A stretch of DNA of 64,000 bases. Source: CAVZZG01 sp963779685 (GTDB lineage Bacteria > Actinomycetota > Thermoleophilia > Gaiellales > F1-60-MAGs149). The stretch is from assembly GCA_963779685.1 (NCBI GenBank), contig CAVZZG010000001.1:806001-870000 (forward strand), written 5' to 3'. Shown here one piece after another: positions 45,965 to 54,970 of the stretch. Every line of letters begins with the position of its first letter. Positions within the stretch are counted from its first letter, which is position 1. The position numbers were made by a program, and so were the translations under genes. The notes below the pieces were generated by a model that did no database searches, was not told the origin of the DNA, and saw nothing but the letters and a program-made list of their open reading frames with translations.

Positions 45965-46912
45965 CTACGAGGACGCGCTCGGATGAGCGTTCGTCCTACG
46001 GCGTGACGTGCGAACGCCCCACTTGGCGAGCATTCCGTTCAGCAGCAGCAGCAGGGTCTTGTTGGCCGGCGCCCGGAAGCCGTGCTCGGTGTGCGGCGCA
46101 TAGCGGGCGCCGCTGTCACCCACCTCGAGCCAGCCCGTGAATTGCCGTACCTCGAGGCCGATCAACTGCGCCCGGAAGGAATGCCCGACCAGCCCGGCCC
46201 GGCGCCCGCCGGCGGGCAGGTGGGCGGCGGTCGTGATCGCCAGCCCCGCGGCATCGGCGTGCCCGACGCCGACCGGCACGACGCACGGATACCCGTCGGC
46301 GCCGACGTATCCCAGCAGGAGGTGGTCGGTCCGGCCCAGGCGCTTGCCCGCCCGTTCGGCGTCGACCCGGGGGCCGGTGCCCTTCTGCGGCGGTCGCTGG
46401 GGCGCCGGAGGGTCGCCCGGCGGCGGTGCGCCAAGGACCGTCGGCGGCCCGGCGCAGCGGAGATCGGGCCAGGTCGTGATGATGTCGGCCTCGACGTGGA
46501 CGTGCACGCGGACGTCGTAGTACTCGCGCAGCCAGCGATCCCAGAACCACCCTCGCCGGCGACCGCCGAGCAGCGGCGTGGCGAGCTCCGCCAGGCGCGC
46601 GCGCTCCTCCGGCGACGGTTCGAGCACCACCCGCGCCCTGCCCTGCACGAGCACGAACCGCGGACTCGTCGCAAGCCCGTGCTCGCGGGCGTGGAAGGCC
46701 AGCGCGACGCGCGGGTCGCGCTGGATGCGTTCGAGCTTCCGGCCGAACCCGAGCGAGGTGGTGAAGCCGACCGTGCCGGCGGCGCGATCGCGGAGGCCGA
46801 CGGGCGCCACCGGCGTGACGACCGCCCCGCCCGCGGGGGTCGGGTAGCCGAGCACGGCAGTGAGATCCCCCGCCAGGATGGTGTCGATCTCGTCGTTCCA
46901 GGAGACGCCCAC
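45965..46912 (-). CDS. Pyridoxamine 5'-phosphate oxidase-like (FMN/F420 split-barrel) protein
   Basis: A 315-residue protein made of split-barrel halves. The N-terminal part has LAGDLTAVLGYPTPAGGAVVTPVAPVG and KLERIQRDPRVALAFHAREHG, the classic FMN-binding barrel. The middle is GRTDHLLLGYVGADGYPCVVPVGVG. It looks like a duplicated barrel with a linker rich in Pro. Cofactor FMN or F420 cannot be separated by eye. GTG at 46912 is assumed, with no clear ribosome site; it follows the membrane-protein stop by 17 bases, so coupling is plausible. Confidence 0.72.
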   Translation of the reverse strand: MGVSWNDEIDTILAGDLTAVLGYPTPAGGAVVTPVAPVGLRDRAAGTVGFTTSLGFGRKLERIQRDPRVALAFHAREHGLATSPRFVLVQGRARVVLEPSPEERARLAELATPLLGGRRRGWFWDRWLREYYDVRVHVHVEADIITTWPDLRCAGPPTVLGAPPPGDPPAPQRPPQKGTGPRVDAERAGKRLGRTDHLLLGYVGADGYPCVVPVGVGHADAAGLAITTAAHLPAGGRRAGLVGHSFRAQLIGLEVRQFTGWLEVGDSGARYAPHTEHGFRAPANKTLLLLLNGMLAKWGVRTSRRRTNAHPSASS

Positions 46913-46929
46913 AGGTGGGTTCGCCGCCG

Positions 46930-47796
46930 CTACAGCGGACTCGCGGTGGCGACCTCGACCGGCGTCGCCGGGTCGGGCATGCGTCGGGCGAGCCGGTGCA
47001 TGTAGAGGTAGAGCGCGGCGGCTCCCACGAGTTGCAGGGCGAGTCCGCCGAGGAAGAGGTAGGTGACGACGTTGCCGGTGTCGAAGTCGTTCCAGCCGCG
47101 CGGCGCGGCGAGCAGCATGAGCGAGATTCCGATCAGCTGACTCTGGAGCGGGATGCGGATGGCGCTCCAGCGACCATCGATACCCATCAGCAGCGCAACC
47201 AGGCCCGGCAGGGCGAACCAGCCGCCGAGCACCTGGGCCGTCAGCGCCGTCAGCTTCCACGGCCAGATGTCGATCATCGTCGACGGCGACACCAGCAGCG
47301 CCGCGGCCAGCACGAGTTCGCCGACGCCGACGATCTTCAGGGTCGTGCGCACCGCAGCGGGCACGAACACGTCACCGCGGTCGAGCACGCCGGGATCCTC
47401 GCGGCGGTTGAGCGCCCACACGATGGGAACGACGAACGGCATCGTGGCGTAGAGGAAGATCCACAACCAGTACGCCCCGTGGCTGTCGTCGAAGCGGTCG
47501 AGGTGCGTGAAGGTCGCGATTCCCATGAAGGTCGCGAACACGCCGATGGGCAGGAAGCCGAGCCCCACGTGGTGCCACTGGCGCGCGAAGACGACGCGCG
47601 CGAAGAAGTACGCGCCGCACAGGTACCCGGCTCCCATGATGAGCGGCGTCATCGACGGGTGGATCGTCCACGCGAACCAGTGGCTGGTGTCGTTGGGGCG
47701 CACCCACAGGAGGACCGTGGGGACGAGGGCGAGGAAGATGACCGCGCCGAGAACCCTCGTCGCAGGGAACACGCGATCCATCGGCTGGCGCTGCAT
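46930..47796 (-). CDS. Uncharacterised polytopic membrane protein
   Basis: A 288-residue protein with about seven to eight helices: AVIFLALVPTVLLWV; MTPLIMGAGYLCGAYFF; VGLGFLPIGVFATFMGIATF; WLWIFLYATMPFVVPIVWAL; IVGVGELVLAAALLV; LGGWFALPGLVALLMG; then VVTYLFLGGLALQLVGAAALYLY. I do not recognise a family. It lies in one transcription unit with the downstream split-barrel protein. No catalytic motif is obvious. Confidence 0.7.
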   Translation of the reverse strand: MQRQPMDRVFPATRVLGAVIFLALVPTVLLWVRPNDTSHWFAWTIHPSMTPLIMGAGYLCGAYFFARVVFARQWHHVGLGFLPIGVFATFMGIATFTHLDRFDDSHGAYWLWIFLYATMPFVVPIVWALNRREDPGVLDRGDVFVPAAVRTTLKIVGVGELVLAAALLVSPSTMIDIWPWKLTALTAQVLGGWFALPGLVALLMGIDGRWSAIRIPLQSQLIGISLMLLAAPRGWNDFDTGNVVTYLFLGGLALQLVGAAALYLYMHRLARRMPDPATPVEVATASPL

Positions 47797-47886
47797 GACG
47801 ACGCCAGAAGTATCACGACTGCTTTGCCGGTGCAACCGCCGGTCCCGTACCATCGGCGGGAAGAAGCTGTCCAGGGAGAGCGCCTC

Positions 47887-48345
47887 GTGTCCGAGACCCG
47901 ACCGCCGCTGCCGCCGTTCGACGAGGCAGCCGCCCGCAAGAAGGTGCTGGCTGCCGAGGCCGCCTGGAACACGCGCGACCCCGACCGCGTCGCGCTGGCG
48001 TACACCGAGGATTCCGAGTGGCGCAACCGCAGCGAGTTCCTGCTGGGCCGCGACGAGATCGTCGCGTTCCTGACCCGCAAGTGGGAGCGCGAACTCGAGT
48101 ACGTGCTGCGCAAGGACCTCTGGGCGTACGGCGACGACCGGATCGCCGTGCGGTTCCAGTACGAGTGGCACGACGCGGGCGGCCAGTGGTGGCGCTCGTA
48201 CGGCAACGAGCTGTGGGAGTTCGCGCCGTCGGGCCTGATGCGCCGCCGCGAGGCGAGCATCAACGACGTCGCGATCGCGGCGACCGAGCGACGGATCTTC
48301 GGGCCGCGCGACGCCGGCGATCAGAGCTCGCCGCCCGTCCGATGA
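47887..48345 (+). CDS. DUF1348 (NTF2-like) protein
   Basis: A 152-residue NTF2-like protein: PPLPPFDEAAARKKVLAAEAAWNTRDPDRVALAYTEDSEWRNRSEFLLGRDEIVAFLTRKWERELEY, followed by YEWHDAGGQWWRSYGNELWEFAPSGLM. This matches DUF1348 along the whole length. The fold usually holds small ligands or acts as an isomerase. GTG start. It overlaps the MOSC gene by an ATGA junction. Confidence 0.88.
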   Translation: MSETRPPLPPFDEAAARKKVLAAEAAWNTRDPDRVALAYTEDSEWRNRSEFLLGRDEIVAFLTRKWERELEYVLRKDLWAYGDDRIAVRFQYEWHDAGGQWWRSYGNELWEFAPSGLMRRREASINDVAIAATERRIFGPRDAGDQSSPPVR

Positions 48346-48992
48346 CGCTCAGGGTCGATCAGCTCTGGCGCTTCCCCGTCAAGACCCTGGGCGGCGAACC
48401 GCTGGACATGGCCGACCTCACCTCCGAAGGCGTCGCGGGTGATCGCACCGTCCACGTCCGCGGCCCGGAAGGCGTCCGCACATCGCGTCGTCACCACAGG
48501 CTGCTCGGTCTCGGCGGCAGCCTCGGCGCGGACGGCGTGCCGCGGGTCGACGGCCATCGATGGGATTCGGCCGAGGCCCTTGCGCTGGTTCGCGACGCCG
48601 CCGGCGGCGATGCATGGCTCGCCACCGACGGTGGCCGTCCACTGTTCGATGTCCTCCCGCTGCTGGTGGCCACCGATGGTGCCATCGCCGCCTTTGGCCG
48701 CGATGGCCGGCGCCTGCGACCGAACATCGTGATCAGCGGAGTCGACGGACTCGACGAGCGGACATGGCCGGGCGCCGAACTGCACCTCGGCGAGGCCGTG
48801 ATCCGGCTCGACTCGCTGCGGCCTCGCTGCCCGATGACGACCATCGATCCGGACACCCTCGAGCGCGACCCGGCCGTGCTGAAGGACATCGGCCGTCGCT
48901 TCGGCGGCCGACTCGCCCTCAACGCCGAGGTCGTGCGTCCGGGCATCGTCCGCGTCGGCGATCCAGGCACGCTCGTACGGCCGGGCGACTGA
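48342..48992 (+). CDS. MOSC-domain protein
   Basis: A 216-residue protein with N-terminal MOSC-type beta barrel (VDQLWRFPVKTLGGEPLDMADLTSEGVAGDRTV) and C-terminal MOSC domain. It ends with RPNIVISGVDGLDERTWPGAELHLGEAVIRLDSLRPRCPMTTIDPDT. The Cys of RPRCPM is the expected Mo-ligand or sulfur carrier, as in molybdenum-cofactor sulfurases and mARC. Start ATG 48342 overlaps the DUF1348 stop. Substrate unknown; reduction of N-hydroxylated compounds is the closest known activity. Confidence 0.88.
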   Translation: MTLRVDQLWRFPVKTLGGEPLDMADLTSEGVAGDRTVHVRGPEGVRTSRRHHRLLGLGGSLGADGVPRVDGHRWDSAEALALVRDAAGGDAWLATDGGRPLFDVLPLLVATDGAIAAFGRDGRRLRPNIVISGVDGLDERTWPGAELHLGEAVIRLDSLRPRCPMTTIDPDTLERDPAVLKDIGRRFGGRLALNAEVVRPGIVRVGDPGTLVRPGD

Positions 48993-49022
48993 CCGGGTCG
49001 CCGTTGCAACTTCGTAACGCGC

Positions 49023-49053
49023 GGCCGCCTACCGTAAGACGCGCGTAGCGGCC
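49023..49053. terminator. Terminator-like hairpin after the MOSC gene
   Basis: GGCCGCCTAC (49023-49032) and GTAGCGGCC (49045-49053) pair with one bulged C, giving a nine-pair stem. It lies 31 bases after the MOSC stop in the 259-base gap (48993-49251), where nothing else is recognisable. Confidence 0.5.
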
Positions 49054-49251
49054 CCGTCCGTAGGCTCGGGAGGCCGCCTCCCGTTGACGCGTACCGAAGC
49101 GCACACCCTCCCTGGTCTCCGGCCACGACGTGTCACGGTTTCCCCAGGCGGCGTCGCGGGCGGCTGTGGTGCTCGGGCCGGAGCATCCGGTCGCCCGCGC
49201 ATCTCGCCGGCAGGCTGACGTCCTCGCCGGATCCGGCCCGCCTGCTCCGGA

Positions 49252-50364
49252 CTACGTCGACCGGCCGTCGCTTGCCGGGTGGCGGCTGCGCGGGTCGGCG
49301 ACCACGTGCACGTCGACCCCGCTTGACCGGCGCAGGACGGTCTCGATGAGGCTCGGCCCGGTGATCCGGCGCAGACGCGACCTGCGACTCTCGCCGACGA
49401 CGACCTGGGTGATGGCCTGGGCGTCGAGCTCGCGGATCAGCTGCTCCGCTGCGTCGTCCGCGCGGCGCCGCAGGAACGTCCCGCCGAGGCTCGTCGTCAG
49501 CCGTTCGGCCTCGTCCAGGACGGCGGCCGTCTCGGCGTCGACGCGTCCGTCCTGCGGTTCGACGACGAGCGCGTAGAGCGTTGCGTCGCTGCGCTCGGCA
49601 AGACGCTCGCCGGCGCGGATCAGGCGGAACGCGGACTCGCGCCGGCCGCCGACGGCGACCAGCACCGCCTCCGTGGTGATGGCGTCGCGGCCGACGACGC
49701 GCCGTGCCTCGGCGGCCGCGATCTCGGCAAGCTCGTGGAGCACGAGCGCACGCAGGGCCGTGAGGTTCTCGACCGTGAAGAAGCCGGTCAGGGAACGGTC
49801 GATGCTCTCGGTGGCATAGACGAGCCCCTGCGCGATCCGCTCCCGCAGTGCGGACGGGCTCAGGTCGACGAGGCGGATCTCGTCGGCGTCGCGGATCAGC
49901 CGGTCGGGGAACGTCTCCCGCACCTCGACGCCCGTGAGGCTCGCGATCCGCTCGTTGAGGCTCTCGAGGTGCTGGATGTTGACGGTCGTCCAGACGTCGA
50001 CGCCGGCGTCGAGGAGCCGCTCCACATCCTCGTAGCGTTTCCGGCGCGGCGAACCGGCCGCGTTCGTATGCGCCAGTTCGTCCACGATCACGACCGTCGG
50101 GTGGCGCGTCAGCAGCCAGTCGACGTCGAGCTCCGTCTTGGCCCGGCCACCGTCCCCGTAGCTGAGCGTCGGGGCGCGTTCCAGCGTTCGAGCCCGGTCC
50201 TCCGTCCGCGCCCGTCCGTGCGGTTCGAGGTACCCGAGGACCACGTCGACGCCCTCGTCGCGGGCGAGCAGCCCATCGCCGATGCAGAGGTAGGTCTTGC
50301 CGACGCCGGCGGCGGCACCCAGGTAGATCCGGAGCCGGCCACGGTCGGGTCGCAGTGCGGACAC
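49252..50364 (-). CDS. kdpD: KdpD N-terminal sensor module as a separate protein
   Basis: A 370-residue protein equal to the cytoplasmic N-terminal part of KdpD. The KdpD domain has Walker A GAAAGVGKT (16-24), HGRARTE and VDELAHTNAAGSPRRKRYEDVERLL. A universal-stress-protein-like domain follows (about 235-360, VLVAVGGRRESAFRLIRAGERLAE, VVVGESRRSRL). No membrane helices or kinase domain are present. These lie in a separate gene at 54970-56466. The gene is divergent from kdpFABC, with the shared promoter at 50365-50506. KdpD N-terminal parts sense K+ status and, in some bacteria, c-di-AMP. Confidence 0.9.
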   Translation of the reverse strand: MSALRPDRGRLRIYLGAAAGVGKTYLCIGDGLLARDEGVDVVLGYLEPHGRARTEDRARTLERAPTLSYGDGGRAKTELDVDWLLTRHPTVVIVDELAHTNAAGSPRRKRYEDVERLLDAGVDVWTTVNIQHLESLNERIASLTGVEVRETFPDRLIRDADEIRLVDLSPSALRERIAQGLVYATESIDRSLTGFFTVENLTALRALVLHELAEIAAAEARRVVGRDAITTEAVLVAVGGRRESAFRLIRAGERLAERSDATLYALVVEPQDGRVDAETAAVLDEAERLTTSLGGTFLRRRADDAAEQLIRELDAQAITQVVVGESRRSRLRRITGPSLIETVLRRSSGVDVHVVADPRSRHPASDGRST

Positions 50365-50506
50365 GAGCCCAGTCTACGGATCGTGCACGACTGCTGACCA
50401 GTCATGTATAGGCCTGCTTACGTGGACGCGGGGCGCCTTTACGGTCGCTTTCGGCCTCCGTCGTAGCGTGGAGCTGTCCGGTGAAACGACGTCGAGGAGC
50501 ATTCTC

Positions 50507-50590
50507 GTGAAGGACTTGCTGATGGTGGCCCTCTCGCTCGGCCTGGTCGCCGTGATGTTCGGCTTCGTCTGGGCGATGGACCGGCTCTGA
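50507..50590 (+). CDS. 27-residue membrane micro-protein upstream of kdpF
   Basis: GTG start, reading MKDLLMVALSLGLVAVMFGF and ending WAMDRL: a single hydrophobic helix with a charged tail. Its stop TGA shares its last A with the ATG of kdpF. Similar tiny helices ending in (C/M)(D/E)RL before kdpF are, as I recall, seen in other actinobacterial kdp operons but are rarely annotated. Translational coupling and a role as a small Kdp subunit or stabiliser, like KdpF, is inferred. Confidence 0.7.
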   Translation: MKDLLMVALSLGLVAVMFGFVWAMDRL

Positions 50591-50679
50591 TGTCCATCTC
50601 CCAGATCTGCGGCCTCGTCGTCGCGGTCGTGCTGCTCGTCTACTTCATCGCCGCGATGGTTCGCCCGGAGCGGTTCTGA
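50590..50679 (+). CDS. kdpF: K+-transporting ATPase subunit KdpF
   Basis: A 29-residue peptide: MSISQICGLVVAVVLLVYF followed by AAMVRPERF. One membrane helix ends in the KdpF hallmark (Y/R)PE(R/K)F. KdpF stabilises the KdpABC complex in the membrane. Stop and start overlap on both sides (TGATG), with orf27 before it and kdpA after it. Confidence 0.9.
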   Translation: MSISQICGLVVAVVLLVYFIAAMVRPERF

Positions 50680-52374
50680 TGCGCACCGCCATCGAGCTCA
50701 TCCTGTTCTTCGGAACGCTCATCCTCGGTGCGTGGTTCCTGGCCGCCTGGATGCATCGGGTCTACGAGGGGCGCACGGGCGTCCTCGGAAAGGCGCTCGG
50801 GCCGCTCGAGCGGCTCACCTACCGCACGCTGCGGGTCGACCCGGCCGCGGAGCAGGACTGGAAGCAGTACGCCCGCAGCCTGATCGTCTTCTCCGCCGTC
50901 AGCGTGTTCGTCGTGTACGCGTTCGAGCGCCTGCAGGGCAGCCTCCCGCTGAACCCGGACGGCATGTCGGCCGTGCGGCCCGACACGGCGCTGAACACCG
51001 CCTGGAGCTTCGTGACGAACACGAACTGGCAGAACTACGGCGGCGAGTCGACCATGAGCTACCTGACGCAGATGGTCGGCCTCGCGTTCCAGAACTTCGC
51101 GTCCGCCGCGGTCGGGTATCGCCGTCGCGGTCGTTCTCGTCCGCGGCTTCGCGCGATCGGAGTCGCGGTTGATCGGCAACTTCTGGGCCGACATCGTCCG
51201 CGGCTGCTACTACCTGCTGCTGCCGCTCTCGCTGATCATCGCGGTCGTGCTCGTCTCCCGCGGGGTCGTGATGACCTTCGACGGGTCGGTCACGGCCCAC
51301 ACGCTCGAAGGCGGCCAGCAGGTGATCGCGCGCGGGCCGGCGGCGAGCCAGATCGCCATCAAGCAGCTCGGCACGAACGGCGGCGGGTTCTTCAACGCCA
51401 ACTCGGCCCACCCGTTCGAGAGCTCGACGCCCTTCACGAACACCCTCGAGTTGTGGTGCGAGCTCGTGATCGCCTTCGCGCTGCCATTCCTCTTCGGCCG
51501 CATGGTAGGCAAGCCGCGCCAGGGCATCGCGATCTTCGCGGCGATGGCCGTGCTGTTCTTCGGTGCTCTCGGCGTCGGCGTGGCGGCCGAGTCGCACTCG
51601 ACGCCGGCCCTGCGTGCGGCGGGGCTCCCCAGCTCGGTCGCGAACATGGAGGGCAAGGAGCAGCGTCTCACGGTACCGGAGGCGGCGACGTGGGCGGTGG
51701 GCACCACGATGACGTCCACGGGCGCCGTCAACTCGATGCATGACTCGTACACGGCGCTCGGCGGCGGGGTCGCGCTCACGGACATCGTGCTCGGCGAGGT
51801 GTCGCCGGGCGGCGTCGGCTCGGGTCTGTACACCATGTTGCTGTTCGCGGTCATCACGGTGTTCATCGCCGGGCTGATGATCGGCCGCACGCCGGAGTAC
51901 CTCGGCAAGCAGATCCGGGCGCGGGAGGTCAAGCTCTCGATGGTCGCCGTGCTCGTCATGCCGGCCGGGCTGCTGGTGACGCTCGGGCTCTCGTCGGTGC
52001 TCCCCGCGGGACTCGCCGGGCCGCTCAACGCCGGCCCGCACGGCTTCTCGGAGATCTTCTACGCGCTGGCATCGCAGTGGAACAACAACGGCTCGGCGTT
52101 CGGCGGCCTAACGGGCGCCACCGACTACTACAACCTGGTCGGCGCCACCGGGATGGCGTTCGGCCGCTTCCTCATCATCATCCCCGTGCTCGCGCTGGCC
52201 GGCGCGCTCGCCGCGCAGCGGACGCGACCCGTCGGGCAGGGAACGATGCCGACCGCCTCACCGATCTTCGTGGGGCTGCTCGTCGGCACCGTCCTGCTGG
52301 TCGGGGCACTGAACTTCTTCCCCGCCCTGGCGCTCGGACCGATCGCCGAGGCTCTGACTGGAAGGCTCTTCTGA
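50679..52374 (+). CDS. kdpA: K+-transporting ATPase subunit KdpA, one frameshift
   Basis: The K+ channel-like subunit of the Kdp pump, about 565 residues when joined. N-terminal part: LILGAWFLAAWMHRVYEG and TNTNWQNYGGESTMSYLTQMVGL. The second frame has the selectivity-filter region GTNGGGFFNANSAHPFESSTPFTN and later NNNGSAFGGLTG. The change of frame falls at about 51114-51116, where GGG should be GG to keep AAVGIAVAVVLVRGF. Length is 3 x 565 + 1, fitting one inserted G. Stop and the kdpB start overlap by one base. A sequencing error is more likely than loss, as every other kdp gene is intact. Confidence 0.9.
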
Positions 52375-54404
52375 TGGCCGACACCACCACCGGCATGTTC
52401 AGCGGACCGATCGCGCGCGAGGCCGTGCGTGGTTCGTTCCGCAAGCTCGACCCGCGGGAGCTGCTGCGCAACCCCGTGATCCTCTCCGTCGAGGTCGTCA
52501 GCGTCCTCGTCACGGCTCAGCTCATCGTCGACCTCGTCCAGGGCACCGGCAGCCAGGCCTTCGAGGCCCAGATCACGATCTGGCTGTGGCTGACCGTCCT
52601 CTTCGCGAACTTCGCCGAGGCGCTGGCCGAAGGTCGTGGCCGCGCCCAGGCCGACGCCCTGCGCAAGACCCGCACGGCGACGATGGCCCGCAAGCTCGTC
52701 GACGGAAGCGAGACAAGCGTCCCGGCCCCGGACCTGCGGCGGGGCGACGTCGTCGTCTGCGAGGCCGGCGACACGATCCCGGCCGACGGCGACATCATCG
52801 AGGGGATCGCAAGCGTCGACGAGTCGGCCATCACCGGCGAGTCCGCACCGGTGATCCGCGAGTCGGGCGGCGATCGCTCGAGCGTCACGGGCGGCACCCG
52901 GGTGCTGTCCGACCGGATCGTCGTCAAGGTCAGTGCCAACCCCGGCGAGACCTTCCTCGACCGCATGATCGGCCTCGTCGAAGGCGCGATCCGCCAGCGC
53001 ACGCCGAACGAGATCGCGCTCTCGATCCTGCTCGCGGGCCTGTCCGTGATCTTCGTGCTCGTGACCGCCTCGCTCGTCCCGATGGCGCACTACGCCGGTG
53101 CCGCGCTCACGCTCGCCGTGCTCGCGTCCCTGTTCGTCGCGCTGATCCCGACCACGATCGGTGCGCTGCTCTCGGCCATCGGCATCGCGGGCATGAACCG
53201 GCTCGTCCGCAAGAACGTGCTCGCCACCAGCGGCCGTGCGGTCGAGGCCGCGGGCGACGTCAGCGTGCTGCTGCTCGACAAGACCGGCACGATCACGCTC
53301 GGCAACCGGCAGGCATCGCGGTTCGTCCCGGTCGACGGGGTCGAGCCCCGCGAGCTCGCCGAGGCCGCACAGCTGTCCTCGCTCGCCGACGAGACGCCGG
53401 AGGGCCGGTCGATCGTCGTACTGGCGAAGGAGCAGTTCGGCATCCGGGAACACGAGCTGGCCGGCACCAACGCGCGGTTCATCGCCTTCAGCGCCGAGAC
53501 CCGCATGAGCGGCGTCGACATCGACGGTCGCCACCTGCGGAAGGGGGCCGGCGACGCCGTCCAGCGATACGTCGCGGAGCACGGCGGCACCTGGCCGGAG
53601 GCGATCGACCCGATCATCGGTGACATCGCCCGCGCGGGTGCGACGCCGCTCGTCGTCTGCGACGGCGCCCGGCTGCTCGGCGTCATCGAGCTCAAGGACG
53701 TGGTCAAGGACGGCATTCGCGAGCGGTTCGCCGAGCTCCGGGCAGCCGGGATCCGCACCGTCATGATCACGGGCGACAACCCGCTCACCGCTGCCGCGAT
53801 CGCGGCCGAGGCCGGCGTCGACGACTTCCTCGCCGAGGCCACGCCCGAGGCGAAGCTGGCGCTGATCAAGCAGGAGCAGGAGGGCGGTGTGCTGGTCGCG
53901 ATGACCGGCGACGGCACCAACGACGCGCCCGCCCTCGCGCAGGCCGACGTGGGCGTCGCCATGAATGCCGGCACCAGCGCCGCCAAGGAGGCCGGCAACA
54001 TGGTCGACCTCGACTCGAACCCGACGAAGCTGCTCGACGTCGTCGAGGTCGGCAAGCAGATGCTGATCACCCGCGGCGCGCTGACCACCTTCTCGATCGC
54101 CAACGACCTCGCCAAGTTCTTCGCGATCGTGCCCGCCATGTTCGTCGCCGCCTACCCTCAGCTCGACTCGATCAACGTGATCGGGCTGCGCACGCCGGAG
54201 AGCGCGATCCTCTCGGCCGTGATCTTCAACGCGATCATCATCGTGCTGCTGATCCCCGTCGCGCTCCGGGGCGTCAAGTACCGGCCGACCAGCGCGACGG
54301 CCCTGCTGCGCCGCAACGTCCTGATCTACGGCGTCGGCGGCCTGATCGCCCCATTCATCGGCATCAAGCTGATCGACATCCTCCTCTCCGTCGTGGGGTA
54401 TTAG
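52374..54404 (+). CDS. kdpB: K+-transporting ATPase ATP-binding subunit KdpB
   Basis: A 676-residue P-type ATPase. The phosphorylation site is LLLDKTGTITLGNRQA (Asp about 305), the actuator motif TGES is in SAITGESAPVIRESGG, the nucleotide-binding region is present, and the hinge motif GDGTNDAPALAQADVGVAMN is intact. It couples ATP hydrolysis to K+ uptake through KdpA. Seven predicted helices fit KdpB. Start ATG shares a base with the kdpA stop; kdpC begins 2 bases after the stop. Confidence 0.96.
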   Translation: MADTTTGMFSGPIAREAVRGSFRKLDPRELLRNPVILSVEVVSVLVTAQLIVDLVQGTGSQAFEAQITIWLWLTVLFANFAEALAEGRGRAQADALRKTRTATMARKLVDGSETSVPAPDLRRGDVVVCEAGDTIPADGDIIEGIASVDESAITGESAPVIRESGGDRSSVTGGTRVLSDRIVVKVSANPGETFLDRMIGLVEGAIRQRTPNEIALSILLAGLSVIFVLVTASLVPMAHYAGAALTLAVLASLFVALIPTTIGALLSAIGIAGMNRLVRKNVLATSGRAVEAAGDVSVLLLDKTGTITLGNRQASRFVPVDGVEPRELAEAAQLSSLADETPEGRSIVVLAKEQFGIREHELAGTNARFIAFSAETRMSGVDIDGRHLRKGAGDAVQRYVAEHGGTWPEAIDPIIGDIARAGATPLVVCDGARLLGVIELKDVVKDGIRERFAELRAAGIRTVMITGDNPLTAAAIAAEAGVDDFLAEATPEAKLALIKQEQEGGVLVAMTGDGTNDAPALAQADVGVAMNAGTSAAKEAGNMVDLDSNPTKLLDVVEVGKQMLITRGALTTFSIANDLAKFFAIVPAMFVAAYPQLDSINVIGLRTPESAILSAVIFNAIIIVLLIPVALRGVKYRPTSATALLRRNVLIYGVGGLIAPFIGIKLIDILLSVVGY

Positions 54405-54406
54405 CC

Positions 54407-54970
54407 ATGCTCAAGGATCTACAGCGCTCGATCGTCGCCATCATCGTGCTCACCATCGTGCTCTGCGGCGCCTACCCGGCCGTCGTCTGGGCGATCGGGC
54501 AGGTCGCGTTTCGCGACCAGGCCCAGGGGTCGCTCGTGACCCGCGGCGGCACCGTGGTCGGGTCACACGAGATCGCGCAGGCATTCACGGGGAACCGCTA
54601 CTTCCACCCGCGGCCGTCCGCGGTCGACTACGCCGGCAACGGCTCCGGCGCGACGAATCTCGGTCCGAACAGTTCCGACCTCGCCCAGACCGTCGCGAAG
54701 CGCCTCGCCGCCGTCGCTACGCTTGAGGGCGTGAGCCCGGCCGCCGTCCCCGTCGACCTCGTCACGGCGTCGGCATCGGGCGTCGACCCCGACATCTCGA
54801 AGGCCGCGGCGCTGATCCAGGTCGCCCGCGTCGCCCGAGCACGTGGCCTCGACCCGGCTCGCGTCAGGGCGCTCGTGCTCTCCCACGTCGATACGCCGAC
54901 CCTCGGCCTGCTCGGCGCCACCCGCGTCAACGTCCTCGACCTCAATCTCGCCCTGGACGCGCTGCACTAG
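54407..54970 (+). CDS. kdpC: K+-transporting ATPase subunit KdpC
   Basis: A 187-residue subunit with one N-terminal helix (IVAIIVLTIVLCGAYPAVVWAIGQ) and an extracytoplasmic domain. Conserved parts are GSHEIAQAFTGNRYFHPRPSAVDY, then ASASGVDPDISKAAALIQVARVARARGL and HVDTPTLGLLGATRVNVLDLNLAL. It assembles KdpA with KdpB and raises ATP affinity. The TAG stop shares its G with the GTG start of the kinase gene. Confidence 0.95.
   Translation: MLKDLQRSIVAIIVLTIVLCGAYPAVVWAIGQVAFRDQAQGSLVTRGGTVVGSHEIAQAFTGNRYFHPRPSAVDYAGNGSGATNLGPNSSDLAQTVAKRLAAVATLEGVSPAAVPVDLVTASASGVDPDISKAAALIQVARVARARGLDPARVRALVLSHVDTPTLGLLGATRVNVLDLNLALDALH

Noticed and set aside
50365..50506. c-di-AMP (ydaO-type) riboswitch upstream of the kdp operon
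   Set aside because: The 142-base gap is too short and I see none of the conserved paired elements. Control by KdpE at the promoter is the simpler view, although I cannot place its site by eye.
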